64,000 nucleotides of DNA. Origin: Flavobacteriales bacterium UBA2669 (lineage in GTDB: Bacteria > Bacteroidota > Bacteroidia > Flavobacteriales_E > Vicingaceae). Below the pieces are notes generated by a model. It was not told where the DNA came from, ran no database searches, and worked only from the letters and a program-made list of their open reading frames with translations. Of this stretch, positions 11,001 to 18,638 are shown in pieces. The position numbers and the translations under genes are program-made. Every line of letters starts with the position of its first letter. Positions within the stretch are counted from its first letter, which is position 1. Where the stretch lies: positions 831,786 to 895,785 of the forward strand of contig DEMN01000012.1 of the NCBI GenBank assembly GCA_002359215.1, given 5' to 3'.

Positions 11001-11919
11001 TCCGACTTGGACAGCTGATACCTTAACCTTACCAAACCCTTCTGCAACTTATCAGATAGCATTTGAGGGAATTAATAACTTTGGTAGAGCAAATGTGGTT
11101 GATGATGTTGAAGTTTATGATGCATTCACTTGTTCAGATCCTTCTAACTTAACTGCATTTAACATTCAACCAACTTCAGCAATGTTAGACTGGACAGAAA
11201 ATGGAACAGCTACTAACTGGAACATTGAGTGGGATGTAACCGGATTCACATTAGGAACAGGTAACCCTCAAGCAGTAGCTGCTAAACCATATTTATTACA
11301 AGGGCTAACTCCCGGAACTGTTTATGATTACTATGTTCAGGCTGACTGTGGGTTAGGAGATACTAGTAATTGGGTTGGTCCATTTACTTTCACAACTCCT
11401 CCATGTATGCCTATTGGTTTAGACTTAGGTGTTGATACTGCATTATGTTCAAACCAAAACATTTTACTTGATGCAGGTGCAGGTAATTACACTTATTCTT
11501 GGTCAACAGGTGGTACTACTCAAACCGAGTTAATTGATACCACTTTAATGGGCGGTAACGGAACTTATAACATTACTGTAACTGTTACTGATGTTATTTC
11601 AGGTTGTATATATACGGATGATATTAATATCACTTTCCAAACGTGTACGGATATTGATGAGTTAGGAAATGAAAATGCTATTGCAATTTATCCCAATCCA
11701 ACCAATGGACTACTTAATGTAATGATTAATGGGGCTACTATTAAAACTACGTTAACTATTGTTGATGTTCAAGGTAAGGTTGTTTATTCTAAAAACAATT
11801 TCACCAATTCAGCAAGTTTAGTAGAAACTATTGATTTAAGTGGAAACGATAAAGGTATTTACTTTATAAGCTTAACTACAGATAAAGCAACTGTTGTTAA
11901 AAAAGTAATCCTTCATTAA
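5065..11919 (+). CDS. Giant modular secreted protein with fibronectin type III, beta-helix and GEVED domains and a T9SS sorting domain
   Basis: 2284 residues. A signal peptide ends in MAQ at residue 21. Then follow: a cleaved-adhesin/choice-of-anchor J-like domain (~22-175); FnIII-like repeat 1 (~179-270); a right-handed beta-helix of NNT/ITNN-rich turns (~271-733); FnIII 2 and a second beta-helix (~737-1286); FnIII 3 and GEVED domain 1 (~1288-1525); FnIII 4 and GEVED 2 (~1527-1764); FnIII 5 (~1767-1856); a second anchor-J/MAM-like domain (~1863-2020); FnIII 6 (~2023-2112); a PKD/Ig-like stretch (~2114-2197); and a type A T9SS C-terminal domain (~2210-2284, YPNPTNGLLNV ... KGIYFISL ... VVKKVILH). 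Each FnIII carries SADLGWTENGTATTWDIEW-like wording. It is probably a surface adhesin or carbohydrate-binding protein exported by type IX secretion. No catalytic domain was recognised. A hairpin terminator follows directly. Confidence 0.9.
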   Translation: MKKFTMFMAFLLLISWQGMAQFTESFEGAGTPTGWTVINNGDANTWYFTTPGTGTANSGTQVARIDYDINVAHDDYLITSQIAVTDLVSDRVTFYAKSRSATFLEDFNVLISTTGTNVGDFTINLAGSLQTAPSTWTMYQYDLSAYEGQNIYIAIQAVSLNEWELYIDDFTIDGNPNLACPDPSALTATNFTATSADLAWIENGSATTWDIEWGATGFTPTGTPTIIGTTTNPHNLTGLTAQTSYDYYVRADCSGNGVSAWVGPFTFTTPCAVQLAGTYTIGTTGNYATFTDAVNALSCGISAPVIFNVLAGSGPFNEQITLTPVIGTNATNTITFNGNGETITFSTSTSPNNYIIRLDGADYITFDNLNLVSQSTTNNFGIHLTNDADYNTINNCTVDLTSTFSSTGTTNAGIVVSGTLDGATDAGTSGTNNTFTNNTIIGGYYGITINGVSSSVNSLNNTITNNNIQNYYTYGLYFRSISNSTISNNEMSRMTRSPLGSFYGIYFITSGENNLIEANEIHDAFTGVGGASTSLAYPIFHSSVDATVGNENRVVNNLIYNINTNGTIYGIYNSGSDGVHYYHNTISLDDAASTGGTTRGFYQTTTASDIEFKNNIVTVTKGGTGTKYCIYFGSTTSTITTDNNVFYINAPAGTNNLGYYSAAQNTLVDWQTASSQDANSSDADPIYANILSNDLTPTNVPIDGIADVTVGVANDFYGIARAATPDPGAIEFTPPACAQPSSLVVTNITNSSADLGWTENGTATMWDIEWGAAGFTPTGTPTIVGTTTNPHNITGLTDLTTYDFYVRADCGGTESGWSGPFSFTTTCGTPLAGNYTIGATGTYPTFTDAVNALLACGISAPVVFDVLTGSGPYNEQITITPITGTSATNTITFNGNGETITSTTATGSRSLILLDGAKHVTINDLILVPQSSTNNFTVQLTSGADSNTVNNCTIDLTAAISSTATTNAGIVISGSLTSATSTTQPTGNYNTITNNTVIGGYYGITIAGGNNNNITGNDVQDVYYYGIYHSAVNNTITSNNKVSRPNRTSVSTTAYYAIYYTGNSENNLANANELFNPLGSTTSTPTIYLIGHSSVDATVGNENIVTNNIIRNISGNATVYGLYNSGSDGVFYYHNTVSIDDINSTSGTTRGFYQTTIASGIEFKNNIITITRGGTGTKYCIYFGSTTSTIISDNNVFYINAPAGTNNLGYYSAAQNTLVDWQTASSQDANSSDASPLYVNLSANDLTPSNPSIDGMANAAVGVANDFYGTTRAATPDPGAIEFMPPTCIQPSALNVTNMTYISADLGWTENGTATTWDIEWGVVGFTPTGTPNVVGTTTNPHNLTGLTANTSYDFYVRSDCGGSGISTWAGPFTFYTGYCTPSSTSSSTYVNNFTTIGGSVNISNLSTGFTTGGYLDATAQIVESYPNGSFDFNAEIVGGTVGFSIWIDWNNDLVFDNSTEKVFNTTSFGNGPFTGTINIPISAAIGNYRMRITADWNANNPSDPCAARSRAEFEDYTISIAAPPSCPAPSALTASNFTTTSADLGWTENGTATTWDIEWGTTGFTPTGIPTIVGTTTNPHNLTGLTTNTAYEFYVRADCGGSGTSTWAGPYSFFTGYCTPSSTSSSTYVNNFTTIGGSVNISNLSTGFTTGGYLDATAQIVESYPNGSFDFNAEIVGGTVGFSIWIDWNNDLVFDNSTEKFFNTTAYSNGPFTNTINIPTGASLGNYTMRIAADWNSNNPSDPCAAISRGEFEDYTISIVAPPSCPAPSTLTATAITAISADLGWTENGTATTWDIEWGTAGFTPTGIPTIVGTTTNPHNLTGLTGNTTYEFYVRAICSVSDSSNWSGPFAFTTACGAVTTFPFLEDFEATSNTRDCWTQIEEIGTASWTYATGSSGGAITTAYSGTENARFVSQSGTNSPVVKLVSPVLDLSSVNSPELAFFYGQEFWSPDQNELKVYYRTSTTGTWTQIAHYTTDVPTWTADTLTLPNPSATYQIAFEGINNFGRANVVDDVEVYDAFTCSDPSNLTAFNIQPTSAMLDWTENGTATNWNIEWDVTGFTLGTGNPQAVAAKPYLLQGLTPGTVYDYYVQADCGLGDTSNWVGPFTFTTPPCMPIGLDLGVDTALCSNQNILLDAGAGNYTYSWSTGGTTQTELIDTTLMGGNGTYNITVTVTDVISGCIYTDDINITFQTCTDIDELGNENAIAIYPNPTNGLLNVMINGATIKTTLTIVDVQGKVVYSKNNFTNSASLVETIDLSGNDKGIYFISLTTDKATVVKKVILH
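7027..7113 (+). repeat. Exact 87-bp direct repeat, copy 1 (beta-helix module)
   Basis: Read by eye, this block is identical to 8680-8766, 1653 bp (551 codons) downstream. It lies at the end of the first beta-helix module of the giant T9SS protein and marks an in-frame duplication of the FnIII plus beta-helix unit. Confidence 0.85.
8680..8766 (+). repeat. Exact 87-bp direct repeat, copy 2 (beta-helix module)
   Basis: Second copy of the block at 7027-7113, in the same reading frame. The surrounding module is diverged, so identity here implies either recent local gene conversion or strong conservation of this segment. Confidence 0.85.
9202..9410 (+). repeat. Exact 209-bp direct repeat, copy 1 (GEVED domain)
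   Basis: Base-by-base reading shows identity with 9919-10127, offset 717 bp (239 codons). It covers most of the first GEVED domain. The flanks on both sides differ, so the identical block ends sharply. Confidence 0.9.
9919..10127 (+). repeat. Exact 209-bp direct repeat, copy 2 (GEVED domain)
   Basis: Second copy of 9202-9410 within the giant T9SS protein. The adjacent FnIII repeats at ~9642-9900 and ~10362-10620 are also near-identical in DNA over shorter stretches. Confidence 0.9.
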
Positions 11920-11939
11920 TATCTTACTTAGTTAATCTT

Positions 11940-11978
11940 AAAAAGCAGCTTTCAATAGTTTGAAAGCTGCTTTTTTTA
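11940..11978 (+). terminator. Rho-independent terminator after the T9SS protein gene
   Basis: Hairpin with a 13-bp stem (AAAGCAGCTTTCA pairing with TGAAAGCTGCTTT) followed by a T run, 20 bases after the stop codon of the upstream gene. Confidence 0.9.
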
Positions 11979-12052
11979 TGGGCTTAATCTAAACATTTTT
12001 TATTGAGATTGAATTCTATTGAAAAGCAAACAGTATAAACTATAACGTATAA

Positions 12053-12086
12053 AAAAAGCCAAGTGAGAAACTTTCACTTGGCTTTT
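12053..12086. terminator. Bidirectional hairpin terminator between the T9SS gene and pdhC
   Basis: AAAAAGCCAAGTGA pairs with TCACTTGGCTTTTT, with A and T runs on both sides, so it can end transcription on either strand. Its position 23 bases beyond the pdhC stop suggests its main job is ending the leftward pdh transcript. Confidence 0.85.
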
Positions 12087-12108
12087 TCATTAATTATAAT
12101 GTATAAGT

Positions 12109-13722
12109 TTAAATACTTTGTTGTCCTAACATAATAACCGGATTTTCCATTAAGTGTTTAAAGGTTTGCAAGAAAGCAGCTCCGGTAGCTCCATCAACAA
12201 CTCTGTGGTCGCAAGAAAGCGTAACTTTCATAATGTTTCCCGGAACAATTTGTCCGTTTTTAACTACAGGCGTTTCTTTAATACCTCCAACAGCCATAAT
12301 ACAAGCATCTGGTGGGTTGATAATAGCGGTAAATTCATCTATTCCAAACATTCCTAAATTAGAAATGGTAAAAGTACTTCCTTCCCAATCTTGAGGTTGA
12401 AGTTTTTTATCTTTTGCTTTTTGAGCAAACTCTTTTACTTCAGAAGTAATAATGCTCAACGGTTTTCCATCAGCAAAACGAACAACAGGAACCAATAAAC
12501 CTTCTTCAACAGCTACTGCCACACCAATGTTTACATGTTCGTTATATCTTATTTTATCTCCCAACCAAGAAGCATTCACTTTTGGATGCTTTTTCAATGC
12601 TAAAGCAGCAGCTTTAATAACAAAATCGTTGAAAGATATTTTTGCCGCAGCAATTTCGTTAATAGATTTTCTGGCATCAATGGCTCTGTCCATATCCATT
12701 TCTATGGTTAAATAGAAATGTGGTGCAGAAAATTTACTTTCGCCTAATCTTCTTGCAATGGTTTTACGCATTTGAGAAACCGGTTCTTCAGTATATTTTT
12801 CAACTCCAATAAAAGAAGTAGCTGACGTGCCACCTTGATAATTTTCAACATCAGATTTTATAATTCTTCCACCATCTCCACTTCCTTTTAATAAAGACAA
12901 GTTGATGTTTCTATCTTGAGCAATCTTTTTTGCTAGGGGAGAAGCAATAATTCTATTTCCTGTAGCGGTATTGTTTTGTGTTTGAGTAGAAGCAGTGCTG
13001 GTTGTTTTTATTTCTTCTTTTGGTTGTGCTTTAGTTTCTTCGGCTTGTTTTGGTTTTTCTTCCGTTTTATTAGCACCTGCTTTTTCTGCTTTTATTAAGG
13101 TTTCAAAATCAGCACCTTTCTCTCCAATAATGGCTAAAATAGCATCAACAGGAGCAGAGCCACCTTCTTCAATACCAATATATAATAACACTCCATCTTC
13201 AAAAGATTCAAATTCCATGGTGGCTTTATCGGTTTCTATTTCAGCCAATAAATCTCCTGAAGCTACTTTGTCTCCTACTTTTTTATGCCATTTTGCTACC
13301 ACACCTTCAGTCATGGTGTCGCTTAGTTTAGGCATTTTCACAATACTTGCTTTAATTTCTGAAGTATCTATTTTTTCGGTTGCTTCCTCTTTTTTGTTGT
13401 CAGCCTTAGCTTCAGTTTTTTCAGTAGCTTGTGGTTTTTCTTCTGTTTTATCTTCCTCTTTTAAAAGAGCTGAATAATCCTCTCCTTTTTCTCCAAAAAT
13501 AGCAAGAATAGTATCTACAGGAGCAGCATCTTTTTCTTTAACACCAATATATAATAACGTACCATCAACAAAAGATTCGAATTCCATGGTAGCTTTATCT
13601 GTTTCAATTTCAGCTAATAAGTCACCTTCTTTAACCGTATCACCAACTTTTTTGTGCCATTTTGCAACAACACCTTCTGTCATGGTATCACTTAATTTGG
13701 GCATTCTAACTATTTCAGCCAT
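12109..13722 (-). CDS. pdhC: Pyruvate dehydrogenase complex E2, dihydrolipoamide acetyltransferase
   Basis: 537 residues. E2 transfers the acetyl group from lipoamide to CoA in the pyruvate dehydrogenase complex, linking glycolysis to acetyl-CoA. Two tandem lipoyl domains carry IETDKATMEFES with lipoylation lysines at residues 43 and 166. They are separated by charged Glu/Lys/Ala linkers. A peripheral subunit-binding domain (IIASPLAKKIAQDRN...GRIIKSDV) sits near 255-292. The catalytic domain ends with SCDHRVVDGATGAAFL, with the active-site His near 506. The two lipoyl domains are close copies, an internal duplication. It lies downstream of pdhA with a 68-base gap and probably shares its transcript. 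An E1 beta gene is not in the window. Confidence 0.97.
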   Translation of the reverse strand: MAEIVRMPKLSDTMTEGVVAKWHKKVGDTVKEGDLLAEIETDKATMEFESFVDGTLLYIGVKEKDAAPVDTILAIFGEKGEDYSALLKEEDKTEEKPQATEKTEAKADNKKEEATEKIDTSEIKASIVKMPKLSDTMTEGVVAKWHKKVGDKVASGDLLAEIETDKATMEFESFEDGVLLYIGIEEGGSAPVDAILAIIGEKGADFETLIKAEKAGANKTEEKPKQAEETKAQPKEEIKTTSTASTQTQNNTATGNRIIASPLAKKIAQDRNINLSLLKGSGDGGRIIKSDVENYQGGTSATSFIGVEKYTEEPVSQMRKTIARRLGESKFSAPHFYLTIEMDMDRAIDARKSINEIAAAKISFNDFVIKAAALALKKHPKVNASWLGDKIRYNEHVNIGVAVAVEEGLLVPVVRFADGKPLSIITSEVKEFAQKAKDKKLQPQDWEGSTFTISNLGMFGIDEFTAIINPPDACIMAVGGIKETPVVKNGQIVPGNIMKVTLSCDHRVVDGATGAAFLQTFKHLMENPVIMLGQQSI

Positions 13723-13790
13723 ATTCTGTATCGTTTATTGCTCACTAAATAGAGCCTGGTTTTTAATTTTATTTTTAATTAATCTGCAAA

Positions 13791-14789
13791 CTAATCTTTA
13801 ATAAACGGGTAGTTTGGTTCAGCATAAATTTCTTCATACATATCTTCCGGCTCCGGAAATGGAGACTCTTCAGCAAATTTAATAGCGTCAACAATTTCTT
13901 GTTTTACTTTTTCATGTATTGCTTCAATTTGCTTGTCGGTAGCGTATTTGTTCTTTTTTATTACTTGCAACACTTTTTCAATAGGGTCGTTGCTAATGTA
14001 TTGCTCCTCTTCTTCTTTAGTTCTGTATTTTCTGGGGTCAGACATAGAGTGTCCTTTATATCTGTACGTTTCCATTTCTAACAAATAAGGCCCCTTTCCG
14101 TCTCTACAATGTTTGGCTGCTTTTTCAATAGCATGATGCACAGCTTCAACATCCATTCCATCAACAGCCTCACTAGGCATCTCGTAACTCAATCCTATTT
14201 TATGTAATTCAGTAACATTAGATGTTCTTTCTACAGAAGTTCCCATCGCGTATTTATTATTTTCAATAATGAAGATAACAGGTAATTTCCAAGTCATTGC
14301 CATATTAAACGCTTCGTGTAATGCTCCTTGTCTGATAGCTCCATCTCCCATAGAACACATGGTAATGTTGTCATTTCCTTTATATTTATCCGCAAAAGCT
14401 AAGCCTGCTCCTAAAGGAATTTGACCTCCAACAATTCCGTGTCCGCCAAAAACTTTTCTGCTTACATCAAACATATGCATAGAACCACCTTTACCTTTAG
14501 ATAATCCTGTTTTTTTTCCGTAAAGCTCTGCCATTAAATATTTAATTTCAGTTCCTTTACCAATAGGGTGGGCATGACATCTGTATGCAGTTATCATGTT
14601 GTCTTCAGGACGAGTTGCAGAAACAGCTCCGGCAACAACCGCTTCCTGTCCTATATATAAATGAAGAAATCCTCCAAATACTCGTTGAATGTATAGTTGA
14701 CTAAGTTTTTCTTCAAACTTACGCATCAGGTACATAGACTCATACCACTTAAGGTATTGTTCTTTCGAGAATGTTGATTTTTTTGCCAT
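13791..14789 (-). CDS. pdhA: Pyruvate dehydrogenase E1 component, alpha subunit
   Basis: 332 residues, typical of the alpha subunit of heterotetrameric E1. It binds thiamine diphosphate and decarboxylates pyruvate together with the beta subunit. Signatures: RRVFGGFLHLYIGQEA-type start (as IQRVFGGFLHLYIGQEAV), YRCHAHPIGKG, GKGGSMHMF, GGHGIVGGQIPLGAG, and the ThDP motif GDGAIRQGALHEAFNMA ... IENNKYAMGTS. The phosphorylation-loop-like YRYKGHSMSDPRKYRTKEE region is also present. It is the first gene of the pdhA-pdhC pair. The beta subunit must be encoded elsewhere, a common arrangement in Flavobacteriales. Confidence 0.97.
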   Translation of the reverse strand: MAKKSTFSKEQYLKWYESMYLMRKFEEKLSQLYIQRVFGGFLHLYIGQEAVVAGAVSATRPEDNMITAYRCHAHPIGKGTEIKYLMAELYGKKTGLSKGKGGSMHMFDVSRKVFGGHGIVGGQIPLGAGLAFADKYKGNDNITMCSMGDGAIRQGALHEAFNMAMTWKLPVIFIIENNKYAMGTSVERTSNVTELHKIGLSYEMPSEAVDGMDVEAVHHAIEKAAKHCRDGKGPYLLEMETYRYKGHSMSDPRKYRTKEEEEQYISNDPIEKVLQVIKKNKYATDKQIEAIHEKVKQEIVDAIKFAEESPFPEPEDMYEEIYAEPNYPFIKD

Positions 14790-14808
14790 AGTATTTATTT
14801 TAGTGATG

Positions 14809-14816
14809 CAAATTTA
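14809..14816 (-). promoter_or_regulatory. Candidate -7 element for pdhA-pdhC
   Basis: On the minus strand this reads TAAATTTG, matching TAnnTTTG. It lies 19 bases before the pdhA ATG, implying a short 5' leader of roughly a dozen bases. No clear -33 TTG was found. Confidence 0.45.
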
Positions 14817-14982
14817 TAAATATACCTTTTAAAAAAAGCTTTTTTTAGAGGAATTCCTTTTTTATTCGATTTTATCAAAAAATAATAGTTGCTTTTAATT
14901 TTCTAATCTCCTGATTTGTTAACGGATAAACTTATGGTTAAAAAAATAATTGAAGTTTTTTGAGATGTAATTAAGATGTTAA

Positions 14983-14998
14983 TCGTAATATTGCGATA
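14983..14998. promoter_or_regulatory. Candidate ArsR operator
   Basis: ATCGTAATATTGCGAT is a 16-bp palindrome with one imperfect pair, 17 bases before the arsR ATG. Its position over the expected promoter fits autorepression by ArsR, with release by arsenite. Confidence 0.55.
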
Positions 14999-15015
14999 TA
15001 ATCTTTATTACAACC

Positions 15016-15342
15016 ATGGGAACAACAAAAACAGAAGCTTATACAGCCGCTCAATTAGAAATTGCTCAATTGTTTAAAGCAATAGGCCATCCTGCAAGGA
15101 TAGCCATTTTAGAATATTTAATACAGCGAAAAACGTGTGTTTGTGGTGAAGTAGTAGATGAGTTGAATTTATCTCAATCTACCATTTCGCAACATTTAAA
15201 AGCACTGAAGGAAGCTCAGATAATTAAAGGTGAAATTGAAGGCGTAAAAACGTGTTATTGTGTAAACGAAGAAAAAATAAAGTTAATTCAAAACATTATT
15301 AATCAATATATTATTAATCTATCAGCAACAATTTGTTGTTAA
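15016..15342 (+). CDS. arsR: ArsR family transcriptional repressor
   Basis: 108 residues with a winged helix-turn-helix: LFKAIGHPARIAILEYL, then KTCVCGEVVDELNLSQSTIS with the metal-sensing CxC pair in the alpha-3 region typical of arsenite-responsive ArsR (ELCVCDL-like), and QHLKALKEAQIIKGEIEG. It ends in a further Cys pair (ICC). It is first in the arsR-arsM-acr3 operon, 13 bases before arsM. It should repress the operon through the palindrome upstream until As(III) binds. Confidence 0.93.
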   Translation: MGTTKTEAYTAAQLEIAQLFKAIGHPARIAILEYLIQRKTCVCGEVVDELNLSQSTISQHLKALKEAQIIKGEIEGVKTCYCVNEEKIKLIQNIINQYIINLSATICC

Positions 15343-15355
15343 AAAAATATACAAT

Positions 15356-16198
15356 ATGCAAACATCAGAAAACATTAAAAAAATGGTGGCTGACAAGTAC
15401 AGTGAAATAGCCAATCAATCTCAAACAGAAAACGCTAATTCTTGCTGTGGAGTAGGAGGTTGCGGAACTGTTGATTATGCAGTTTTTGCAGAGGATTATT
15501 CTGCTTTAAAAGGGTATCAATCGGATGCTGATTTAGGTTTAGGTTGTGGTTTACCAACGGCTTTTGCGAAAATAAAAACAGGTGATAAAGTATTAGACTT
15601 AGGTTCCGGTGCCGGAAACGATTGTTTTGTTGCCCGAGAAATTGTTGGCGAATCAGGAAAAGTAATAGGAGTTGACATGACAGATGCCATGATAGAAAAA
15701 GCTCGTACAAATGCTGATAAATTAGGCTTTAACAATGTGGAGTTTAGAAAAGGGGATATTGAAAACTTACCAATAGGAGGCAACAGTATTGATGTGGTGG
15801 TTAGTAATTGTGTATTAAATTTAGTTCCCGATAAAAACAAAGCTTTTCAGGAAACCTTTAGAGTATTAAAACCTGGTGGACATTTTTCTGTTTCGGACGT
15901 GGTGCTTAAAGGCAATTTGCCGGAGGACTTAAAAAATGATGCTGAAATGTATGCCGGTTGTGTTTCCGGAGCTATTCAATTGGATGAATATTTAGACATC
16001 ATTAAAAATGCAGGCTTTAAAAACATTACCGTTCAAAAAGAAAAAAGTATTGTGTTGCCTAAAGATATTGTAGCTCAATACTTATCTGAAGAGGCATTAG
16101 CGAAGTATTATGATTCTCCGGATTTCGGTATTTACAGTGTAACGGTTTATGCCGAAAAAACCGAAAACTGTTGCGATCCGAATTCAAACTGTTGTTAA
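15356..16198 (+). CDS. arsM: Arsenite methyltransferase
   Basis: 280 residues. ArsM uses SAM to methylate As(III) to volatile or less retained methylarsenicals in the cytosol. The Rossmann methyltransferase motif is VLDLGSGAGNDCFVA, preceded by the family-specific LGLGCGLPTAFAKI. Further motifs are VIGVDMTDAMIEKA, FRKGDIENLPI and VVSNCVLNLVPDK. Cysteines likely to bind arsenite include the SCCGVGGCG cluster near residue 30, the LGCG cysteine, Cys in SNCVLN and AGCVSG. The C-terminus carries CC twice (NCCDPNSNCC). It lies between arsR and acr3 with 13- and 18-base gaps. Confidence 0.95.
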   Translation: MQTSENIKKMVADKYSEIANQSQTENANSCCGVGGCGTVDYAVFAEDYSALKGYQSDADLGLGCGLPTAFAKIKTGDKVLDLGSGAGNDCFVAREIVGESGKVIGVDMTDAMIEKARTNADKLGFNNVEFRKGDIENLPIGGNSIDVVVSNCVLNLVPDKNKAFQETFRVLKPGGHFSVSDVVLKGNLPEDLKNDAEMYAGCVSGAIQLDEYLDIIKNAGFKNITVQKEKSIVLPKDIVAQYLSEEALAKYYDSPDFGIYSVTVYAEKTENCCDPNSNCC

Positions 16199-16216
16199 TT
16201 TTCTAAAGCTAATTGA

Positions 16217-17263
16217 ATGGGAACTTTTGAGCGTTATTTAACCCTTTGGGTATTGCTTTGTATTGGAGCAGGAATTTTAATAGGCAACTGGTTCGGAACG
16301 CACATAGCCGTATTAAGTAGTTGGAACATTTCAACGGTAAATATTCCTGTAGCCATATTGGTTTGGCTAATGATTTACCCTATGATGGTGCAAATAGATT
16401 TTTCATCGTTAAAAAATGTAGCTTCTAACTGGAAAGGATTAGGGCTTACGGTAGTCATCAATTGGTTAATCAAACCATTTACCATGGCTTTTTTTGCGTT
16501 TATCTTTTTCTATAAAATTTACGAAGCATACATTAGCCCCGAAGATGCCGAGCAATATTTAGCAGGAGCCATTCTGTTGGGAGCAGCTCCATGCACGGCT
16601 ATGGTTTTTGTGTGGTCTTACCTTACTAAAGGAGATGCTAATTATACCTTAGTACAAGTGTCGGTAAACGATATTATTTTGTTATTTGCTTTTGTTCCCA
16701 TTGTAGGCTTTTTATTTTATTTTTTCGATATTTCTATATTTGCAAGTAGTTCATCATCAGCGGAAATCATCATTCCATATCAAGCATTAATTACGTCTGT
16801 TGTGGTGTTTGTGGTGTTGCCTTTATTTTTCGGATATCTATCTAACAAGTACTTGATAAAAACAAAAGGGGAGACTTGGTTTAAAGAACAGTTTTTAGCG
16901 AAACTCAAACCCGTTTCTATTGCAGCATTACTAATTACCTTAATACTGTTATTTGCTTTTCAGGGAGGGAAAATAGTCAACGAACCACAAAATATATTGT
17001 TAATAGCCATTCCATTAACCTTACAAACCTATTTCATTTTCTTTTTAAGTTGGTTGTTGGGCAGGTTTTTAAAATTGCGACACAACATTTGTGCTCCGGC
17101 AGCCATGATAGGCGCCAGCAACTTTTTCGAGTTAGCCGTAGCAGTAGCTATTTCATTATTCGGATTAAATTCCGGAGCGGCACTTACAACCGTTGTCGGA
17201 GTATTAATAGAAGTTCCTGTAATGCTTTCGTTGGTAGCTATTGCTAATAGGTGGAAGTATTAG
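16217..17263 (+). CDS. acr3: ACR3 family arsenite efflux permease
   Basis: 348 residues with about ten hydrophobic segments. ACR3 exports As(III) across the inner membrane by proton antiport. The family marks are LILLGAAPCTAMVFVWSYL-like sequence (as GAILLGAAPCTAMVFVWSYL), containing the essential cysteine, followed by GDANYTLVQVSVNDIILLF and GASNFFELAVAVAISLFG in the second half. It is the last gene of the arsenic operon. A hairpin-bearing intergenic element follows. Confidence 0.95.
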   Translation: MGTFERYLTLWVLLCIGAGILIGNWFGTHIAVLSSWNISTVNIPVAILVWLMIYPMMVQIDFSSLKNVASNWKGLGLTVVINWLIKPFTMAFFAFIFFYKIYEAYISPEDAEQYLAGAILLGAAPCTAMVFVWSYLTKGDANYTLVQVSVNDIILLFAFVPIVGFLFYFFDISIFASSSSSAEIIIPYQALITSVVVFVVLPLFFGYLSNKYLIKTKGETWFKEQFLAKLKPVSIAALLITLILLFAFQGGKIVNEPQNILLIAIPLTLQTYFIFFLSWLLGRFLKLRHNICAPAAMIGASNFFELAVAVAISLFGLNSGAALTTVVGVLIEVPVMLSLVAIANRWKY

Positions 17264-17605
17264 GAAGTTTGAAGACCGAAGACGGAAGTTAAAAAAAAAG
17301 GTTTTACGCTCTTTTTCTTGATAAAAAGAGCCAAAAATCAAGAACAAACGCCAAATCCTTCGTAATCTTTACCCACAAGCCAACGCATTTCCCGGTTCGA
17401 TTACTCCGGATTTCGCACCGTTTGTTCGGTTGCCCTCACACAGGGAACTGGAACTGTAAATGAATTTTTTGGTTAACTAGTTTCTGTTTGCTAACATTAG
17501 TATTCAGTGGTTTTCAATAATAAAGTAAAATGTTGATGAGCTTTTGAAAAATTATAAAAGAAATTATATCTACGGCAGAAAAAATAGTGTATTTTTATCC
17601 CACTT
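17264..17605. other. Intergenic element with hairpin and higher GC
   Basis: No gene was found in this 342-base gap. A perfect 9-bp hairpin (GCTCTTTTT, loop CTTGAT, AAAAAGAGC at 17308-17331) is followed by about 120 bases clearly richer in G and C than the neighbours (ccggttcgattactccgg and similar). I recall elements with the CTTGATAAAAAG core from other Bacteroidota intergenic regions, which suggests a dispersed repeat, but I cannot verify this here. The hairpin may also help end the arsenic transcript. Confidence 0.4.
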
Positions 17606-18496
17606 ATGAGATTTGCTGCTGTAGATATAGGTTCTAATGCTGTCCGATTACTTTTTTGCGAAGTATATCCAACAGAAACATTCCCACAACTTAAAAAAAT
17701 ATCTTTAGTAAGGTTACCCATTAGGTTAGGGGAGGATGTTTTTACTAGCGGATCCATTTCTCCTGTCAATGCTAAAAAATTACTTAAAACCTTAATTGCC
17801 TTTAAACACTTAACAGAAGTTTATGGTGTGTTAGATTTTGAGATTTGTGCTACCTCTGCCATGCGAGAAGCTACCAATGGAAAAGAAATTGCCGCTCATA
17901 TTAAAAACGAAACCGATTTAGATATCAACATTATTGAAGGGAACATGGAGGCCGATATTATTTTTGAAACGCACGTTGCTGAAAAAATAGATCAGAATGG
18001 TACCTATCTTTATATGGATGTTGGTGGAGGAAGTACGGAATTAACTTTATTCAGTAAAGGACAAAAAATTACTTCTCATTCATTTAGAATAGGAACCATT
18101 CGATTAAAAAACGATATGGTAAAAAAATCTACTTGGTTGGAAATGAAAAGTTGGGTTGAGGAGTTGAGGGATAATTATACCATAGACATGATAATCGGAA
18201 CGGGAGGGAACATCAATTCTATTTATACCCTGTGTCGACTGAGCAATTATAAAATTTTGAAATATGCCAAGCTTAAGCAGATGGATGAATTTTTAAACGA
18301 GCACACACTTGAAGAAAGAAAACTGAAGTTAGGATTACGTCCCGATAGAGCCGATGTGATTACACATGCCTCTAAAATATACCTTACGGTAATGAAAAAA
18401 GCGGGAGTTAAAGACATGTTTGTACCGAAAGTAGGGTTGGCAGATGGTATAATTAACCAATTATACATCAAACACCTTGAAAAATTAGGCAGTTAA
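17606..18496 (+). CDS. ppx: Ppx/GppA family exopolyphosphatase
   Basis: 296 residues, the short single-unit form of the Ppx/GppA family common in Bacteroidota; E. coli Ppx is about 510. It has the ASKHA ATPase fold: AAVDIGSNAVRLLFCEV at the N-terminus, ATSAMREATNG, MDVGGGSTELTLFSKG near residue 135 and IIGTGGNINSIY near 194. The expected role is hydrolysis of terminal phosphates from polyphosphate, or of pppGpp. The C-terminal HD-type domain of the long enzymes is missing, as usual for this group. No ppk gene is adjacent. Confidence 0.88.
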   Translation: MRFAAVDIGSNAVRLLFCEVYPTETFPQLKKISLVRLPIRLGEDVFTSGSISPVNAKKLLKTLIAFKHLTEVYGVLDFEICATSAMREATNGKEIAAHIKNETDLDINIIEGNMEADIIFETHVAEKIDQNGTYLYMDVGGGSTELTLFSKGQKITSHSFRIGTIRLKNDMVKKSTWLEMKSWVEELRDNYTIDMIIGTGGNINSIYTLCRLSNYKILKYAKLKQMDEFLNEHTLEERKLKLGLRPDRADVITHASKIYLTVMKKAGVKDMFVPKVGLADGIINQLYIKHLEKLGS

Positions 18497-18638
18497 ACTC
18501 ATTTTAATCTACACTAAATTAGCACGATATAAAACAAAGCAGCATTTGCATTATTTTTTTTATATAATTGTTTCGTAAAGTAAAAAGTAGTGCTATATTT
18601 GCACCTCCAAAAAAGAAACGTTTTTTTTTGACACCAAA

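Noticed and set aside
15435..15840. Reverse-strand open frames inside arsM
   Set aside because: They overlap a well-supported gene and have no recognisable features.
17606..18496. Member of a ppk-ppx operon
   Set aside because: No polyphosphate kinase gene is adjacent; the gene stands alone before the tRNAs.
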